The notes below the pieces were generated by a model. It did no database searches. It had not been told where the DNA came from and saw only the letters and a list, made by a program, of their open reading frames with translations. 64,000 nucleotides of DNA from an uncultured Phycisphaeraceae bacterium (GTDB lineage: Bacteria; Planctomycetota; Phycisphaerae; Phycisphaerales; UBA1924). A program made the translations under genes and the position numbers. The DNA lies in assembly GCA_937899905.1 (NCBI GenBank), contig CALCCF010000049.1, positions 1 through 64,000 of the forward strand, in the 5' to 3' direction. Shown here one piece after another: positions 25,563-34,686 of the stretch (position 1 is the stretch's first letter; each line of letters opens with the position of its first letter).

Positions 25563-26495
25563 TCAGGGGTTTGGCGGGCGGCTGGTCCCGTTCGTCGCGG
25601 GGGCGACGTCAAAGCCGGAGGCACTGGGTGCTGGCACCATCTGGGGCTTCAGGGGCTCGCCCTGCGGGGTGGCGGCGAACCGGTCGGGCACGAGCGTGCC
25701 ACCGGTAATGAAGAATCGGATCGCTTCATCGATGGACATCGGCACGTCGATCGCCTCGTCCCTGGGCACCGTGATCGTGAAACCCGTAAACGGCGTGGGC
25801 GTCGACGGGATGAAAACGGCCAGGCAGGGCGTGCCGGTGGCCTCGACGGCCTGAACGAACGAGTCGCTGGTCACGAGCCCCAGCGTCCAGATGCCTCGGC
25901 GAGGGTATTGCACCATCACCACACGACGGAAGGCCGCCTTGCGGTCGCCCATGATGAGCTCGACAAGCTGCTTGACGTGCGGGTAGACCTGCTTGAAGCC
26001 CGGTATCTGGGCGATCAGACGCTCGATGCGCGAGTACACGCGCCGGCCGAGGTAGTTGCCCAGCAGCAGGCCGGCCAGGTAGATCAGCATGATGGCCACG
26101 ACGAGGCCGGCACCCTGAAGGTACCAGTGCTGGTTCCAGAATTCGCCCAGCTGCTCGCGTACGAGATGCTGGCGTACGACCGCCTGTGGCCGATCTCGGA
26201 ACTGCCGGCCTTCGGGAGCGGCCAGGAATTCGTCGACCTGCGCCCCGGTGACCTGCATGAACTCGGGTTGCTGGTTCTCCGGCCAGACTCGAGGCGTGAC
26301 CTCAACGACGACGACGCGAATGCCGCGATTGATCGGCTCGGCCACGTTGTTGAACAGGAAGACGAATGCCTGCCAGAGCAGCCATAGCGTCAGGATTGAC
26401 GGCAGCAACACTGCAAGCCCACGGCCAAAGAAGCGACGGAAGTCTTCCATGAAGCTGTCTGGGCGCTTGGCCTGGGTTTTTTCGTTGCGTGCCAC
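25563..26495 (-). CDS. DUF502 family membrane protein
   Basis: A 310-residue inner-membrane protein. One membrane helix lies near residues 25-50 (AVLLPSILTLWLLWQAFVFLF) and another near 128-150. The signature GRRVYSRIERLIAQIPGFKQVYPHVKQLVELI and the later VFIPSTPTPFTGFTITVPRDE are typical of DUF502. Its molecular role is unknown. The insert between the helices is longer than usual. The gene starts with GTG and lies 61 bases upstream of hpf on the same strand. Confidence 0.85.
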   Translation of the reverse strand: MARNEKTQAKRPDSFMEDFRRFFGRGLAVLLPSILTLWLLWQAFVFLFNNVAEPINRGIRVVVVEVTPRVWPENQQPEFMQVTGAQVDEFLAAPEGRQFRDRPQAVVRQHLVREQLGEFWNQHWYLQGAGLVVAIMLIYLAGLLLGNYLGRRVYSRIERLIAQIPGFKQVYPHVKQLVELIMGDRKAAFRRVVMVQYPRRGIWTLGLVTSDSFVQAVEATGTPCLAVFIPSTPTPFTGFTITVPRDEAIDVPMSIDEAIRFFITGGTLVPDRFAATPQGEPLKPQMVPAPSASGFDVAPATNGTSRPPNP

Positions 26496-26633
26496 GCGAC
26501 CGGGATCCCTTCAGGCAGAAGTCCGGCCGGGCAGAGCAGGAGATCGGGCTCGGGCTCGGCCGAACTCGGAGCCGCGTTCACGCGAACCGGCTCATCGAGC
26601 GGGACTGCCCGAAGCCACCCGCGTGTGCGGGAA

Positions 26634-26707
26634 TGGGCCTGACAGGATTCGAACCTGTGACCTCACCGTTATCAGCGGTGCGCTCTGACCAACTGAGCTA
26701 CAAGCCC
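26634..26707 (-). tRNA. tRNA-Ile(GAU)
   Basis: On the minus strand GGGCTTG pairs with CAGGCCC, and the D-arm is GCTC-AGTTGGTCA-GAGC. The anticodon arm is CACCG-CTGATAA-CGGTG with anticodon GAT, and the T-loop is TTCGAAT. The discriminator is A and CCA is not encoded. No rRNA gene is near. Confidence 0.95.
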
Positions 26708-26818
26708 GGACCGGCCAGTGTATCGGTCCGATTGGGAGAGTCAACGAACGGAAAGGCCCTGGGGCACCGCGAGGCGTACGCTTTCTACCCAAGGAGGGGC
26801 GTCTTCGCGCCCGAGTAC

Positions 26819-28183
26819 ATGCCAAACACCCACCTCAGCCGTCTGCGGCGGGCCCTCCCACTCATCAGCAGGATGCTGTTCGGACTCTTCTTGCTCGGTG
26901 CGGCCACAGGGCTCTACCAGATCCTCAGCGCCACCAAGGCGGAACCCACTCTGACGCAGGATGCAGGCCAGGCCCCGTTGGTCCGTGCGGTCGCCGTGTT
27001 ACAAGTCGACCTCGCGCGCCCCTGGACCGGCTACGGCACCGTGCGTGCCATGGACACGGCCCAGGTTGGTGTCCAGGTCACGGGCCGTGTTGTTGAGCGC
27101 CCAGGCGATATCGAGGCCGGGCTTTCGGTTGCGCAGGACGACGTCCTGCTCCTCATCGATCCCTCGGACTTTGAGCGTCGCGTCGCGTCGCTCTCGGCGC
27201 TCGTCGCCGCATTGGTCGCCGAGCGTGAGCAACTGGATGTCGAGGCGTCGTCGCTCGATCGCCAGCTGACGCTGGCGCTCGAGGAGGCCGAGATCGCCGA
27301 GCGGGAGTACACGCGGGCGAAGCGAGCACTCGAGGAACAGGGCGCCGGCAGCCGGACGGAAGTCGACCAGCGCTTGTCGACGCTTCGGCGTACCGAACGC
27401 GAGGCGGCGGCGCTCGATCAGCGTTCGCGCTCGATCCCCTCGCGTCGGGCGGCGCTGGAGGCAAACCTTGACTCACGGCGTGCGGAGCTCAGGCTCGCCG
27501 AGCAGGACCTTGATCGCGCCACCGTTCGCGCGCCCATCGACGGCGTGCTGCAGGAAGTCATGCTCGACGCCGGCGATCTGGCCCAGGCCGGCATGGTGGC
27601 GACGCAGATCATCGATCTTCGCCGGCTCGAGGTGCCGCTCTCATTGCCAGCCTCGGCGCTCTCGGATGTCGCTGTGGGTGATCCGGTAGAGGTGTTCCTT
27701 GAGTCCGGGAGCGATCGTCGCTGGAGCGGTACGGTGGTACGAATTGCGCCCGAAGCCGACTCGGGCACGCGGTCAATCCGTGTGTTCGTCGAGATCGTGC
27801 AGGATCTGAGCATTGATCCCGATGGCTCGGTTCGAAGCGTCGACGGCGACCTTCTCCGCCCGGGCATGTTCGTCATTGGGAGTGTGCAGCCCAGCCGGAC
27901 CTCGCCGTACCTGATGGTGCCTCGCCGCTCCGTTGTGCAGCGTGGCGTGCTCGTTGCCGAGCGGAATTCGCCGACGCGGGCCAGACGCGTCGAGGTGAAC
28001 ACGCTCTTCGCGTATGAGGGCACATTCCCCGGAGCGCCGGCCGACGAGACCCAGTGGTTTGCCGTCGCCCAAGGTTTGGAGGCGGGCGAGCTCGTCCTCG
28101 TGAGCAACCTTGACGACCTCGAAGATGGTTCGCCGATCCGTGTGGGCGGCCAGGCCGACATTGGCTCGAAAGGGACGCCATGA
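26819..28183 (+). CDS. RND efflux periplasmic adaptor (membrane fusion protein)
   Basis: A 454-residue HlyD/AcrA-like adaptor. A membrane anchor lies near residues 15-38. Two lipoyl half-motifs (VGVQVTGRVVERPGDIEAGLSV and APIDGVLQEVMLDAGDLAQAG) flank a coiled-coil hairpin of about 110 residues rich in Leu, Glu and Arg. It should link the inner-membrane pump encoded next to an outer-membrane channel. The ATG at 26819 is the only good start; AAGGAGGGG lies 19 bases upstream, with a 5-bp hairpin in between that could shorten the distance. The stop overlaps the pump start by 4 bases. Confidence 0.88.
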   Translation: MPNTHLSRLRRALPLISRMLFGLFLLGAATGLYQILSATKAEPTLTQDAGQAPLVRAVAVLQVDLARPWTGYGTVRAMDTAQVGVQVTGRVVERPGDIEAGLSVAQDDVLLLIDPSDFERRVASLSALVAALVAEREQLDVEASSLDRQLTLALEEAEIAEREYTRAKRALEEQGAGSRTEVDQRLSTLRRTEREAAALDQRSRSIPSRRAALEANLDSRRAELRLAEQDLDRATVRAPIDGVLQEVMLDAGDLAQAGMVATQIIDLRRLEVPLSLPASALSDVAVGDPVEVFLESGSDRRWSGTVVRIAPEADSGTRSIRVFVEIVQDLSIDPDGSVRSVDGDLLRPGMFVIGSVQPSRTSPYLMVPRRSVVQRGVLVAERNSPTRARRVEVNTLFAYEGTFPGAPADETQWFAVAQGLEAGELVLVSNLDDLEDGSPIRVGGQADIGSKGTP

Positions 28184-31100
28184 GCCTCCCGGCCTTTGGC
28201 GTCCGCAAGCCCGTTGTCGCCAATCTCGTGATGTTCGCGATCATCGGCGCGGGCATCCTGCTCGGGCTCGGGCTCCGCCGAGAGTTCTTTCCCGAGGTCA
28301 CGCCGAATCGTGTCGTGGTTGCCGCCCCGTATCCGGGAGCGTCACCCGACGAGATCGAGCGCGCGCTCGCGATCAAGATCGAGGATCGCATTGCCGACCT
28401 GCGTGATGTCGTTGAGATCAATACGACGGTCACCGAGGGCAGCGCGCAGCTGATTGTCGAATTCGACGATTCCGTCGATATCGACGAGGCCGTCAGCGAT
28501 GTGAAGCGCGAGGTTGACGCGCTGCAAGATCTTCCAGAGCAGTCCGAACGCATCGTTGTCGACAAGCTCGAGCCCAATCTGCCCGCGGTGATCCTCTCGA
28601 TCTTTGGAGATACGAGCGAGCGTGCGCTCAAGGAAGCGGCGCTTGCGATCCGAGACGATCTACGCGCTCTGCCGGGCATGGCAGATGTCACGGTCGATGG
28701 CATCCGAACAGACGAGATCCGTGTCGAAGTCCGGCCGCAAGCCATGATCGAGCACGGCTTGAGCTTACCCGCGGTCTCCGAGCGTGTTCGTGCGGCGATG
28801 CGCGAGCTCCCGGGCGGGACGGTCCGTACCGGCACGCAGACCCTCTCGGTTCGGACCGTTCGGGTCGAAGAAGACGCCCAACTGGTCGCGGACATCGTCG
28901 TGAAGGGCGACGGCGGCCGCGTGCTGCGGCTGTCGGACATCGCCGATGTCACGTACGGCTTTCGTGACACCGACCTCATCACCCGCTTGGAGGGCAAGCC
29001 GGCGGTCTCGCTGACGTGCTTCCAGGTGGGCGACACGGATGTGGTCAAGATCGCGGAGTTGACCAAGGCCTACAAGGCCGGCATGCGCGGCGAGCCGCTC
29101 GACCTTACGATTGGCGAGCGTTTCGCGGTGTTCATGAAGGACATGCGGAACAAGCAGCTCGAGTCACAGGGCAAGCCGCTCGATCTTTCGCCCGCGACCG
29201 ATCGACTCGAGGCGTACGAGGCCGGCCAGAAGTGGTACGGCCGGCTGCCCGGCGAGGTCCGCATCACGACCGATCTCGCGCGTTTTGTCACCGGCCGCCT
29301 GGAATTGCTCACCCGCAACGCGCTCCAGGGTGGCGCGCTGGTGTTCTTGGTTCTCGTGCTTCTGCTGAATTGGCGCGTTTCCTTCTGGGTGGCGATTGGC
29401 CTGATTATCTCCCTCGCGGGCACGATCGCGATGATGCGCATGACCGGCATCACACTGAACCTTCTCACGATGTTTGGTCTCATCGTGGTCATCGGCATCT
29501 TGGTTGACGACGCAATTGTGGTCGCGGAGAACATCGTCGCACGCCACGAGGAGGGCATGTCGCCGACTCAGGCGGCCATCGAAGGCGCGGGCCAGGTGTC
29601 GTGGCCCGTGGTGACGACCGTCCTGACGACCGTCTTCGCGTTCTTGCCGCTCGCACTGATCGAGGGCCAGATCGGCGACTTCCTGGCGGCGCTGCCCGTC
29701 GTCGTTGCCGTGGCGCTTCTTGTTTCCCTGATCGAGTGCCTCTTCATCCTGCCTAGCCACATGGCTCACACGCTGAAGGCGACCGACGACGCAGAAGCCG
29801 CCGGAACGGTCTCCAGGCTCTCGCGTATCGAGGCTCGCTTCGACCACTGGCGGGATCGCCTGTTCACCCATCTGCTCATCCCCCACTACACGCGGATGCT
29901 CGTGCGTTGTCTGCGGCATCGTTATCTCACGCTGACGGCAGCGATCTCGATCGTCATCGCGTCTGCGGCGATGGTTGCAGGCGGCCAGCTCGAGTTCATC
30001 TTCTTCGAGACCGAGGACGCCGAGTCGGTCAACGTCACGCTGCGCATGCCGATTGGGACACCCGTCGACGAGACCAACGTCATTGTGGATCGCATCGAGC
30101 GCGCTTCGCTTGCACAGCCAGAGGTTGCCAGCGTATATGCATCGGTCGGCGCCATTGGCGATGTCGAGGGCGAGGGTGGAGACATCAGCCAGCCACATCT
30201 CGGACAGCTGTTCCTCGAACTGAACCCAGTCGAAGAGCGCGACCGCACGAGCAACGACGTCATCCTGGCCATCCGTGCAGAACTGGGAGAACTCTCCGGC
30301 GTGAAGAGCCTTCGCTTTGAGCCTATTGGCGGCGGCCCGGGTGGTGTGGCTATCAGCCTCGGCGTCGTCGGTGGAACCAGCGAACGCTCGCAGATGGTTG
30401 TCGATCGCATCAAGTCCATGCTCGATGAGATCGAGGCCGTGTTCGACATCGAGGATGACTCGGACGCCGGACAGCGAGAGCTGCGTTTCGACCTAAAGGA
30501 TGGCGCAACCGAGCTCGGTTTTACGCGCGCATCGCTGGGCGAACAGGTCCGAGGGGCCGTGTTCGGGCTCGAGCCGCACACCTTCGCGGGGAATCGCGAG
30601 GACGTCAAGGTGCGTGTGACGCTGCCGAAAGACGTGCGTTCGAGCCCGGTGGCCCTGGAGCAGACGTATGTCTTCACGCCCGATGGCCGGGCCGTGCCGC
30701 TGGTCGAGGTCGCGACGATCGAAGAGGGCCGGGGTTTTGCGACCGTGCGCCGGCTCGATCGCGAGCGGATCATCACGGTCTCGGCGGACGTGAATCGCCA
30801 GCTCGGTAACCCGGAAGAGATCGTTTCGTCGCTCGATGAGAAGCTCACCGAGCTGGAGCGCGAATTCCCTGGCGTGCGCATCATCGAGCGTGGCCGCCAG
30901 AAAGAGGTCTCGGATAGCTTCTCGACGCTGCCGCTGGGCATGGCGGTGGCCTTTGGGCTGATCTTCGTAACCTTGGCGTGGCTCTTCTCGAGCTATTCGC
31001 AGCCGCTCATTGTCATGGCGGCGATCCCATTCGCCACGGTTGGCATGATCTGGGGGCACATCGCGCTCGGCTTCGCGATGACGTTCCTCTCGCTGATCGG

Positions 31101-31506
31101 GTTCGTCGCGCTCTCAGGCATCGTGGTGAACGACTCACTGATCTTCATGGAGTTCTTCAACGAGCGCAAGCGGCGGGTGTCCAGCCTCCCGCTGGCGTTG
31201 GTCCGAGCGGGCCGCGCACGCCTTCGCCCGATCCTCCTCACAACGATCACCACCGTGCTCGGCCTCACGCCGTTGATGCTCGAGCAGTCGTTCCAAGCCA
31301 GGTTCCTCATCCCGATGGCCATCACGATCGCCTGCGGGCTGATCTCGGCGACGGCCATCATCCTGCTCGTGCTCCCGGCGATGCTGGCGATCCTCAGCGA
31401 CATCAATGCGCTGCTCCGCTTCGCGTGGTCGGGCAGCATGGACCCGGAGGGAGACCGTGGAATCCCACAAGCGGGCGAGCCCGTCAAGCCCATCAAGAAC
31501 TCGTAG
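28180..31506 (+). CDS. RND-family efflux pump, AcrB-like
   Basis: An 1108-residue inner-membrane proton antiporter with the 12-helix, two-porter-domain layout of the HAE family. The paired Asp of helix 4 are kept (MFGLIVVIGILVDDAIVVAENIV), and helices 10-12 contain FVALSGIVVNDSLIF and TTITTVLGLTPLML. The loop after helix 1 (FFPEVTPNRVVVAAPYPGASPDEIE) is typical. It probably exports drugs, lipids or other toxic compounds with the adaptor encoded just before. No outer-membrane channel gene lies in the cluster. The substrate is not evident. Confidence 0.93.
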   Translation: MSLPAFGVRKPVVANLVMFAIIGAGILLGLGLRREFFPEVTPNRVVVAAPYPGASPDEIERALAIKIEDRIADLRDVVEINTTVTEGSAQLIVEFDDSVDIDEAVSDVKREVDALQDLPEQSERIVVDKLEPNLPAVILSIFGDTSERALKEAALAIRDDLRALPGMADVTVDGIRTDEIRVEVRPQAMIEHGLSLPAVSERVRAAMRELPGGTVRTGTQTLSVRTVRVEEDAQLVADIVVKGDGGRVLRLSDIADVTYGFRDTDLITRLEGKPAVSLTCFQVGDTDVVKIAELTKAYKAGMRGEPLDLTIGERFAVFMKDMRNKQLESQGKPLDLSPATDRLEAYEAGQKWYGRLPGEVRITTDLARFVTGRLELLTRNALQGGALVFLVLVLLLNWRVSFWVAIGLIISLAGTIAMMRMTGITLNLLTMFGLIVVIGILVDDAIVVAENIVARHEEGMSPTQAAIEGAGQVSWPVVTTVLTTVFAFLPLALIEGQIGDFLAALPVVVAVALLVSLIECLFILPSHMAHTLKATDDAEAAGTVSRLSRIEARFDHWRDRLFTHLLIPHYTRMLVRCLRHRYLTLTAAISIVIASAAMVAGGQLEFIFFETEDAESVNVTLRMPIGTPVDETNVIVDRIERASLAQPEVASVYASVGAIGDVEGEGGDISQPHLGQLFLELNPVEERDRTSNDVILAIRAELGELSGVKSLRFEPIGGGPGGVAISLGVVGGTSERSQMVVDRIKSMLDEIEAVFDIEDDSDAGQRELRFDLKDGATELGFTRASLGEQVRGAVFGLEPHTFAGNREDVKVRVTLPKDVRSSPVALEQTYVFTPDGRAVPLVEVATIEEGRGFATVRRLDRERIITVSADVNRQLGNPEEIVSSLDEKLTELEREFPGVRIIERGRQKEVSDSFSTLPLGMAVAFGLIFVTLAWLFSSYSQPLIVMAAIPFATVGMIWGHIALGFAMTFLSLIGFVALSGIVVNDSLIFMEFFNERKRRVSSLPLALVRAGRARLRPILLTTITTVLGLTPLMLEQSFQARFLIPMAITIACGLISATAIILLVLPAMLAILSDINALLRFAWSGSMDPEGDRGIPQAGEPVKPIKNS

Positions 31507-32359
31507 AGCCGCTCGAGCGATCGCGCGTGTTGTGGCCACCGTTGCCATTGTCGGAGCGCTCGCCGTGACGCTGGGTCTTACGTTCTCGCTAGATCGCGCC
31601 ATGATGTTCCCGGCGAAGTTCGCCGGCGCTCTGCCGCCGCCCCCACCGGACGTCGAGGTCATCGACACGCCTTCGGGGCTCGCGTGGTTTGTTCCGGCCG
31701 AATCCGATATACCCGCGCCGGTCATCTTCCTATTCCACGGCAACGGTGAGCACATCGCCAACCGGCTGCCCGATGCGCGGGCGTACCAGTCCCGCGGGCT
31801 CTCGGTTGCCTTGGTCGAGTACCCCGGTTACGGCGGTACGGCTGGTTCGCCATCGCAGGCGTCGATCTCACGAACTGCCGAGGAAGCGTACGACGCGATT
31901 ACGGCTCGGTCGGATGTCGATGCCACTCGGGTGCTCGTCCACGGGTTTTCGATCGGAGGCGGTGTCGGTGCCCAGCTTGCCGACGCTCGCAAAGTGCACG
32001 CCTTGATCCTTGAATCGACGTTTCGGAGCATGGTGGCGATGTACCGCTCGATGCGCTTGCCCGGCTTCCTGTGCCGCGATCCGTTCCGGACGGATCGGGT
32101 ACTGGAAAGCTACGAAGGCCACGTGCTGCTCATCCACGGCCGACGCGACGATATCGTGCCCATCGAGCACTCGCGTCGCTTGCACGAGATCGTGCCCCAG
32201 GCCACCCTACTGGAACTGGACAACGGGCACAACGATGGGCCGTCCGACCCGGTGGCCTACTGGGCGGCAATCGACTCGGTCATCAACTCGATCGATGCTG
32301 CGACTGCGGGCCTCAGCTCCGAAGCCGTACAACCGCGCTCTGGCGACGGCCCCCGCTAA
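31457..32359 (+). CDS. membrane-anchored alpha/beta hydrolase
   Basis: A 300-residue protein. A membrane helix lies near residues 23-44. The hydrolase core has FHGNGEH (oxyanion loop), VEYPGYGG, the nucleophile elbow GFSIGGG, an Asp in HGRRDDIVP and a His in NGHNDGP, so the triad looks complete. It resembles the BEM46/ABHD13 group, whose substrates are mostly unknown. The GTG start lies 6 bases after GGAGG and inside the end of the pump gene, an overlap of 50 bases. Its 3' end also overlaps the convergent htrA gene by 47 bases. Confidence 0.78.
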   Translation: MESHKRASPSSPSRTRRAARAIARVVATVAIVGALAVTLGLTFSLDRAMMFPAKFAGALPPPPPDVEVIDTPSGLAWFVPAESDIPAPVIFLFHGNGEHIANRLPDARAYQSRGLSVALVEYPGYGGTAGSPSQASISRTAEEAYDAITARSDVDATRVLVHGFSIGGGVGAQLADARKVHALILESTFRSMVAMYRSMRLPGFLCRDPFRTDRVLESYEGHVLLIHGRRDDIVPIEHSRRLHEIVPQATLLELDNGHNDGPSDPVAYWAAIDSVINSIDAATAGLSSEAVQPRSGDGPR

Positions 32360-33854
32360 CAAAGTCAACGCGGACGCCGGTTCTGAAGTCGGCGCGTTCC
32401 ATCACGGCGATCAGCTCTTCGACGGTGCGCACGCTCCGGCTGTCGATGCCGAGTATCACGTCTCCCATCGAGATGCGCAGCTCGCTGGCCGGCGTGTCAG
32501 GCTCGACCTCGACCACGAGCACGCCCTCGCTGGGCATTCCGGGGAAGAGCATCGGCACGCGCTGATCGATTGTCAGACCCTGCACCCCGAGCGTCATGAC
32601 GCTGCGCGAGTTGTTCTCGATCGCATCTTCGAGCGCCTGCCTCTCGGCCTGGTGCCGCTGCTGCGTCGCGAGCCTTCGCAGCTCTTCTCCATCGGCCACC
32701 TCGGCAGTGAGTTCCTTCAGCTCGCCGTCGCGGATGACCTCCAGATCGATGGTGGTGCCCGGGCGAGTCAGGCCAACAAGATTGCGCAGGCGATTGAAGT
32801 TCTCCGTGCGTCGGCCGTTGATCGTCGTGATGATGTCCCCAGGGCGCATGCCCGCCGCATCGGCAGGGCCGCCCGCGATCACCGTCTGCACATACACGCC
32901 CAGAGGGAGCTCTTGGCCAAGCTCGGCGGCGATATCTGTCGTATTCACGAGGTCGTTCACGCCTAGGAAACCTTGCTCGAGGCGCCCGGTCTCTCGGATG
33001 TTCTCGAACACGCTGGTTGCCATCGCGCTCGGGATCGCAAAGCCGATGCCTACCGAGCCGCTGCCGCTGGTGGCGATCATCGAATTGATGCCGATGAGCT
33101 CACCATGCAGATTGACGAGCGGCCCACCGCTGTTGCCGGGGTTGATGGCCGCATCGGTCTGGATGAACTCCTCGAATCGGTCGACGCGCTGTCTTGAGCC
33201 GGCCTGCGCGCCGAGGCCGCTGCGACCCTTGGCGCTGACGATACCGGCGGTGACGGTGTGATCGAGGCCGAAGGGGCTGCCCACGGCGACGACCCAGTCG
33301 CCTACCTGAACCGCATCGCTATCGGCGATGCGGGCCGGCGTCAGGCCCGATGCGTCGAGCCTGAGCACAGCGAGATCGGTGCCGGCATCGGAGCCGATGA
33401 TCGTTGCCTCGACCTCGCGGCCATCGGCCAGTGTCACGAGCACGATGTCGGCGCCCTGCACCACATGCTGATTGGTGAGCGCGTACCCGTCGGCGGTCAC
33501 GATGACGCCCGAGCCAACGCCGGCGGGCATGGTCTCTTCCTGGCGAACCAATCGGCCGAAGCGATCGCGGACGGTGCGTGAGATCTGGCGTGCGGTTTGG
33601 ATGTGGATGACCGAGGGCTCAATCGTGCTCGACGCGTGGCGGAACACGCGGCTGAGGCTGCCCGCGAACGCGACGTCGGCCGCCATCTTTGACGGCAGTT
33701 CCTCGGCTTGGCCTTGCGGGTCCGCAAAGACGAGGCCGGAATCTTGCAGCCCCGTCCGCTGGATCGCGCTCGTGCCGCCGGGAAGCAGCGAGGCCGCAAG
33801 GGCCGTCACCGCGATGACGATGGCGACGCACAGCACGGTCATCCTGATCGACAT
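32313..33854 (-). CDS. HtrA/DegP-type serine protease with two PDZ domains
   Basis: A 513-residue envelope protease. A signal or membrane segment lies at residues 5-25. The trypsin-like domain has the catalytic His in TNQHVV, Asp in GTDLAVLRL and Ser in NPGNSGGPL. Two PDZ domains follow, the first near GVNDLVNTTDIAAEL and the second near VEVEPDTPASELRISMGDVI. Such proteins degrade or refold damaged proteins in the periplasm. AGGAGG lies 5 bases before the ATG. A candidate stress-type promoter lies just upstream (33881-33905). Confidence 0.92.
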   Translation of the reverse strand: MSIRMTVLCVAIVIAVTALAASLLPGGTSAIQRTGLQDSGLVFADPQGQAEELPSKMAADVAFAGSLSRVFRHASSTIEPSVIHIQTARQISRTVRDRFGRLVRQEETMPAGVGSGVIVTADGYALTNQHVVQGADIVLVTLADGREVEATIIGSDAGTDLAVLRLDASGLTPARIADSDAVQVGDWVVAVGSPFGLDHTVTAGIVSAKGRSGLGAQAGSRQRVDRFEEFIQTDAAINPGNSGGPLVNLHGELIGINSMIATSGSGSVGIGFAIPSAMATSVFENIRETGRLEQGFLGVNDLVNTTDIAAELGQELPLGVYVQTVIAGGPADAAGMRPGDIITTINGRRTENFNRLRNLVGLTRPGTTIDLEVIRDGELKELTAEVADGEELRRLATQQRHQAERQALEDAIENNSRSVMTLGVQGLTIDQRVPMLFPGMPSEGVLVVEVEPDTPASELRISMGDVILGIDSRSVRTVEELIAVMERADFRTGVRVDFVSGGRRQSAVVRLRS

Positions 33855-33880
33855 TCGCACCTCCTGTTGCTTGGGCACTG

Positions 33881-33905
33881 TACGGGCTCCCAGTCCGTCG
33901 GTTCA
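33881..33905 (-). promoter_or_regulatory. candidate ECF-type promoter of the HtrA gene
   Basis: On the minus strand TGAAC (33905-33901) is followed after 16 bases by CGTA (33884-33881). This fits the TGAAAC-N16-CGTA pattern of ECF sigma factors such as SigW. The same place also holds TACAGT, which could be a -10 box of the main sigma factor, so the call is uncertain. Confidence 0.35.
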
Positions 33906-33975
33906 CCCGTGTGTTGGGACGCGCCCCGGCCGCGTATCTGTCATTTTGCGCAGATCGTCGTCTGTTCGGTATGAA

Positions 33976-34686
33976 TCAGGTCCCACGCAGGTTGCCGAAG
34001 AGCTGGATGTGCAGCCGGTGGCAGTACCGCCAACCCCGATCGAGGCAGGCTTGGAGCAGCCAGGACTGGCTGCCCGGCTCCGGCGTCGTGACGCCTTCGG
34101 GCATGAGCAGCACATCCTCAGGGGCGACCTGTGGGAGGTAGTCCAGCAAGCCTTCGATCTCCGGCAGGTCGTCGGGTGAGGCCACGACGAACTTCAACTG
34201 CCGTTCGGCGTGATCGGCGAGCAGGGCCTGGAGCGCGTCCAGGTCCAGCCTGCGCTCTTCGTGCCTCTCGGCCCACACACCGCTCGCATCGCGCTCATCG
34301 TCGATCGGCGTGCTGTTGGCCAGCTTTGGGCTCAGGCTCAACAGGTCGCAGTGGATCGGCCGATAAACAGTACCCGCCGTCTCGATCGTGACGTGGACGC
34401 CCCGTTCGTGCAGCGCTCGGGCGAGATCCTCGATGGCATCGAAGATCATCGGTTCGCCGCCGGTGAGCACGGCGTGTCGCATGCCGTGGCCATCCAATTC
34501 AGCGAGCAGATCCTCAAGCGTCCGCTTATCGCCCTCGGGCGACCAACTGGCATAGGGCGTGTCGCACCAAGTGCATCGGAGGTTGCAGCCCGCGACACGC
34601 ACGAACCAGGATGGCGTGCCTGTGAGCTTTCCCTCACCCTGGATAGACACGAAAGTCTCGGAGATGGGCAGCGACCGATCACTCAT
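33976..34686 (-). CDS. queE: 7-carboxy-7-deazaguanine synthase
   Basis: QueE is a radical-SAM enzyme that contracts the ring of carboxy-tetrahydropterin to 7-carboxy-7-deazaguanine. The cluster-binding motif C-x3-C-x2-C is in AGCNLRCTWCDT. The N-terminal FVSIQGEGKLTGTPSWFVR and VLTGGEPM are family signatures. The 236-residue length is normal. The ATG at 34686 overlaps the queC stop by 4 bases, so the two are translationally coupled. Confidence 0.95.
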   Translation of the reverse strand: MSDRSLPISETFVSIQGEGKLTGTPSWFVRVAGCNLRCTWCDTPYASWSPEGDKRTLEDLLAELDGHGMRHAVLTGGEPMIFDAIEDLARALHERGVHVTIETAGTVYRPIHCDLLSLSPKLANSTPIDDERDASGVWAERHEERRLDLDALQALLADHAERQLKFVVASPDDLPEIEGLLDYLPQVAPEDVLLMPEGVTTPEPGSQSWLLQACLDRGWRYCHRLHIQLFGNLRGT

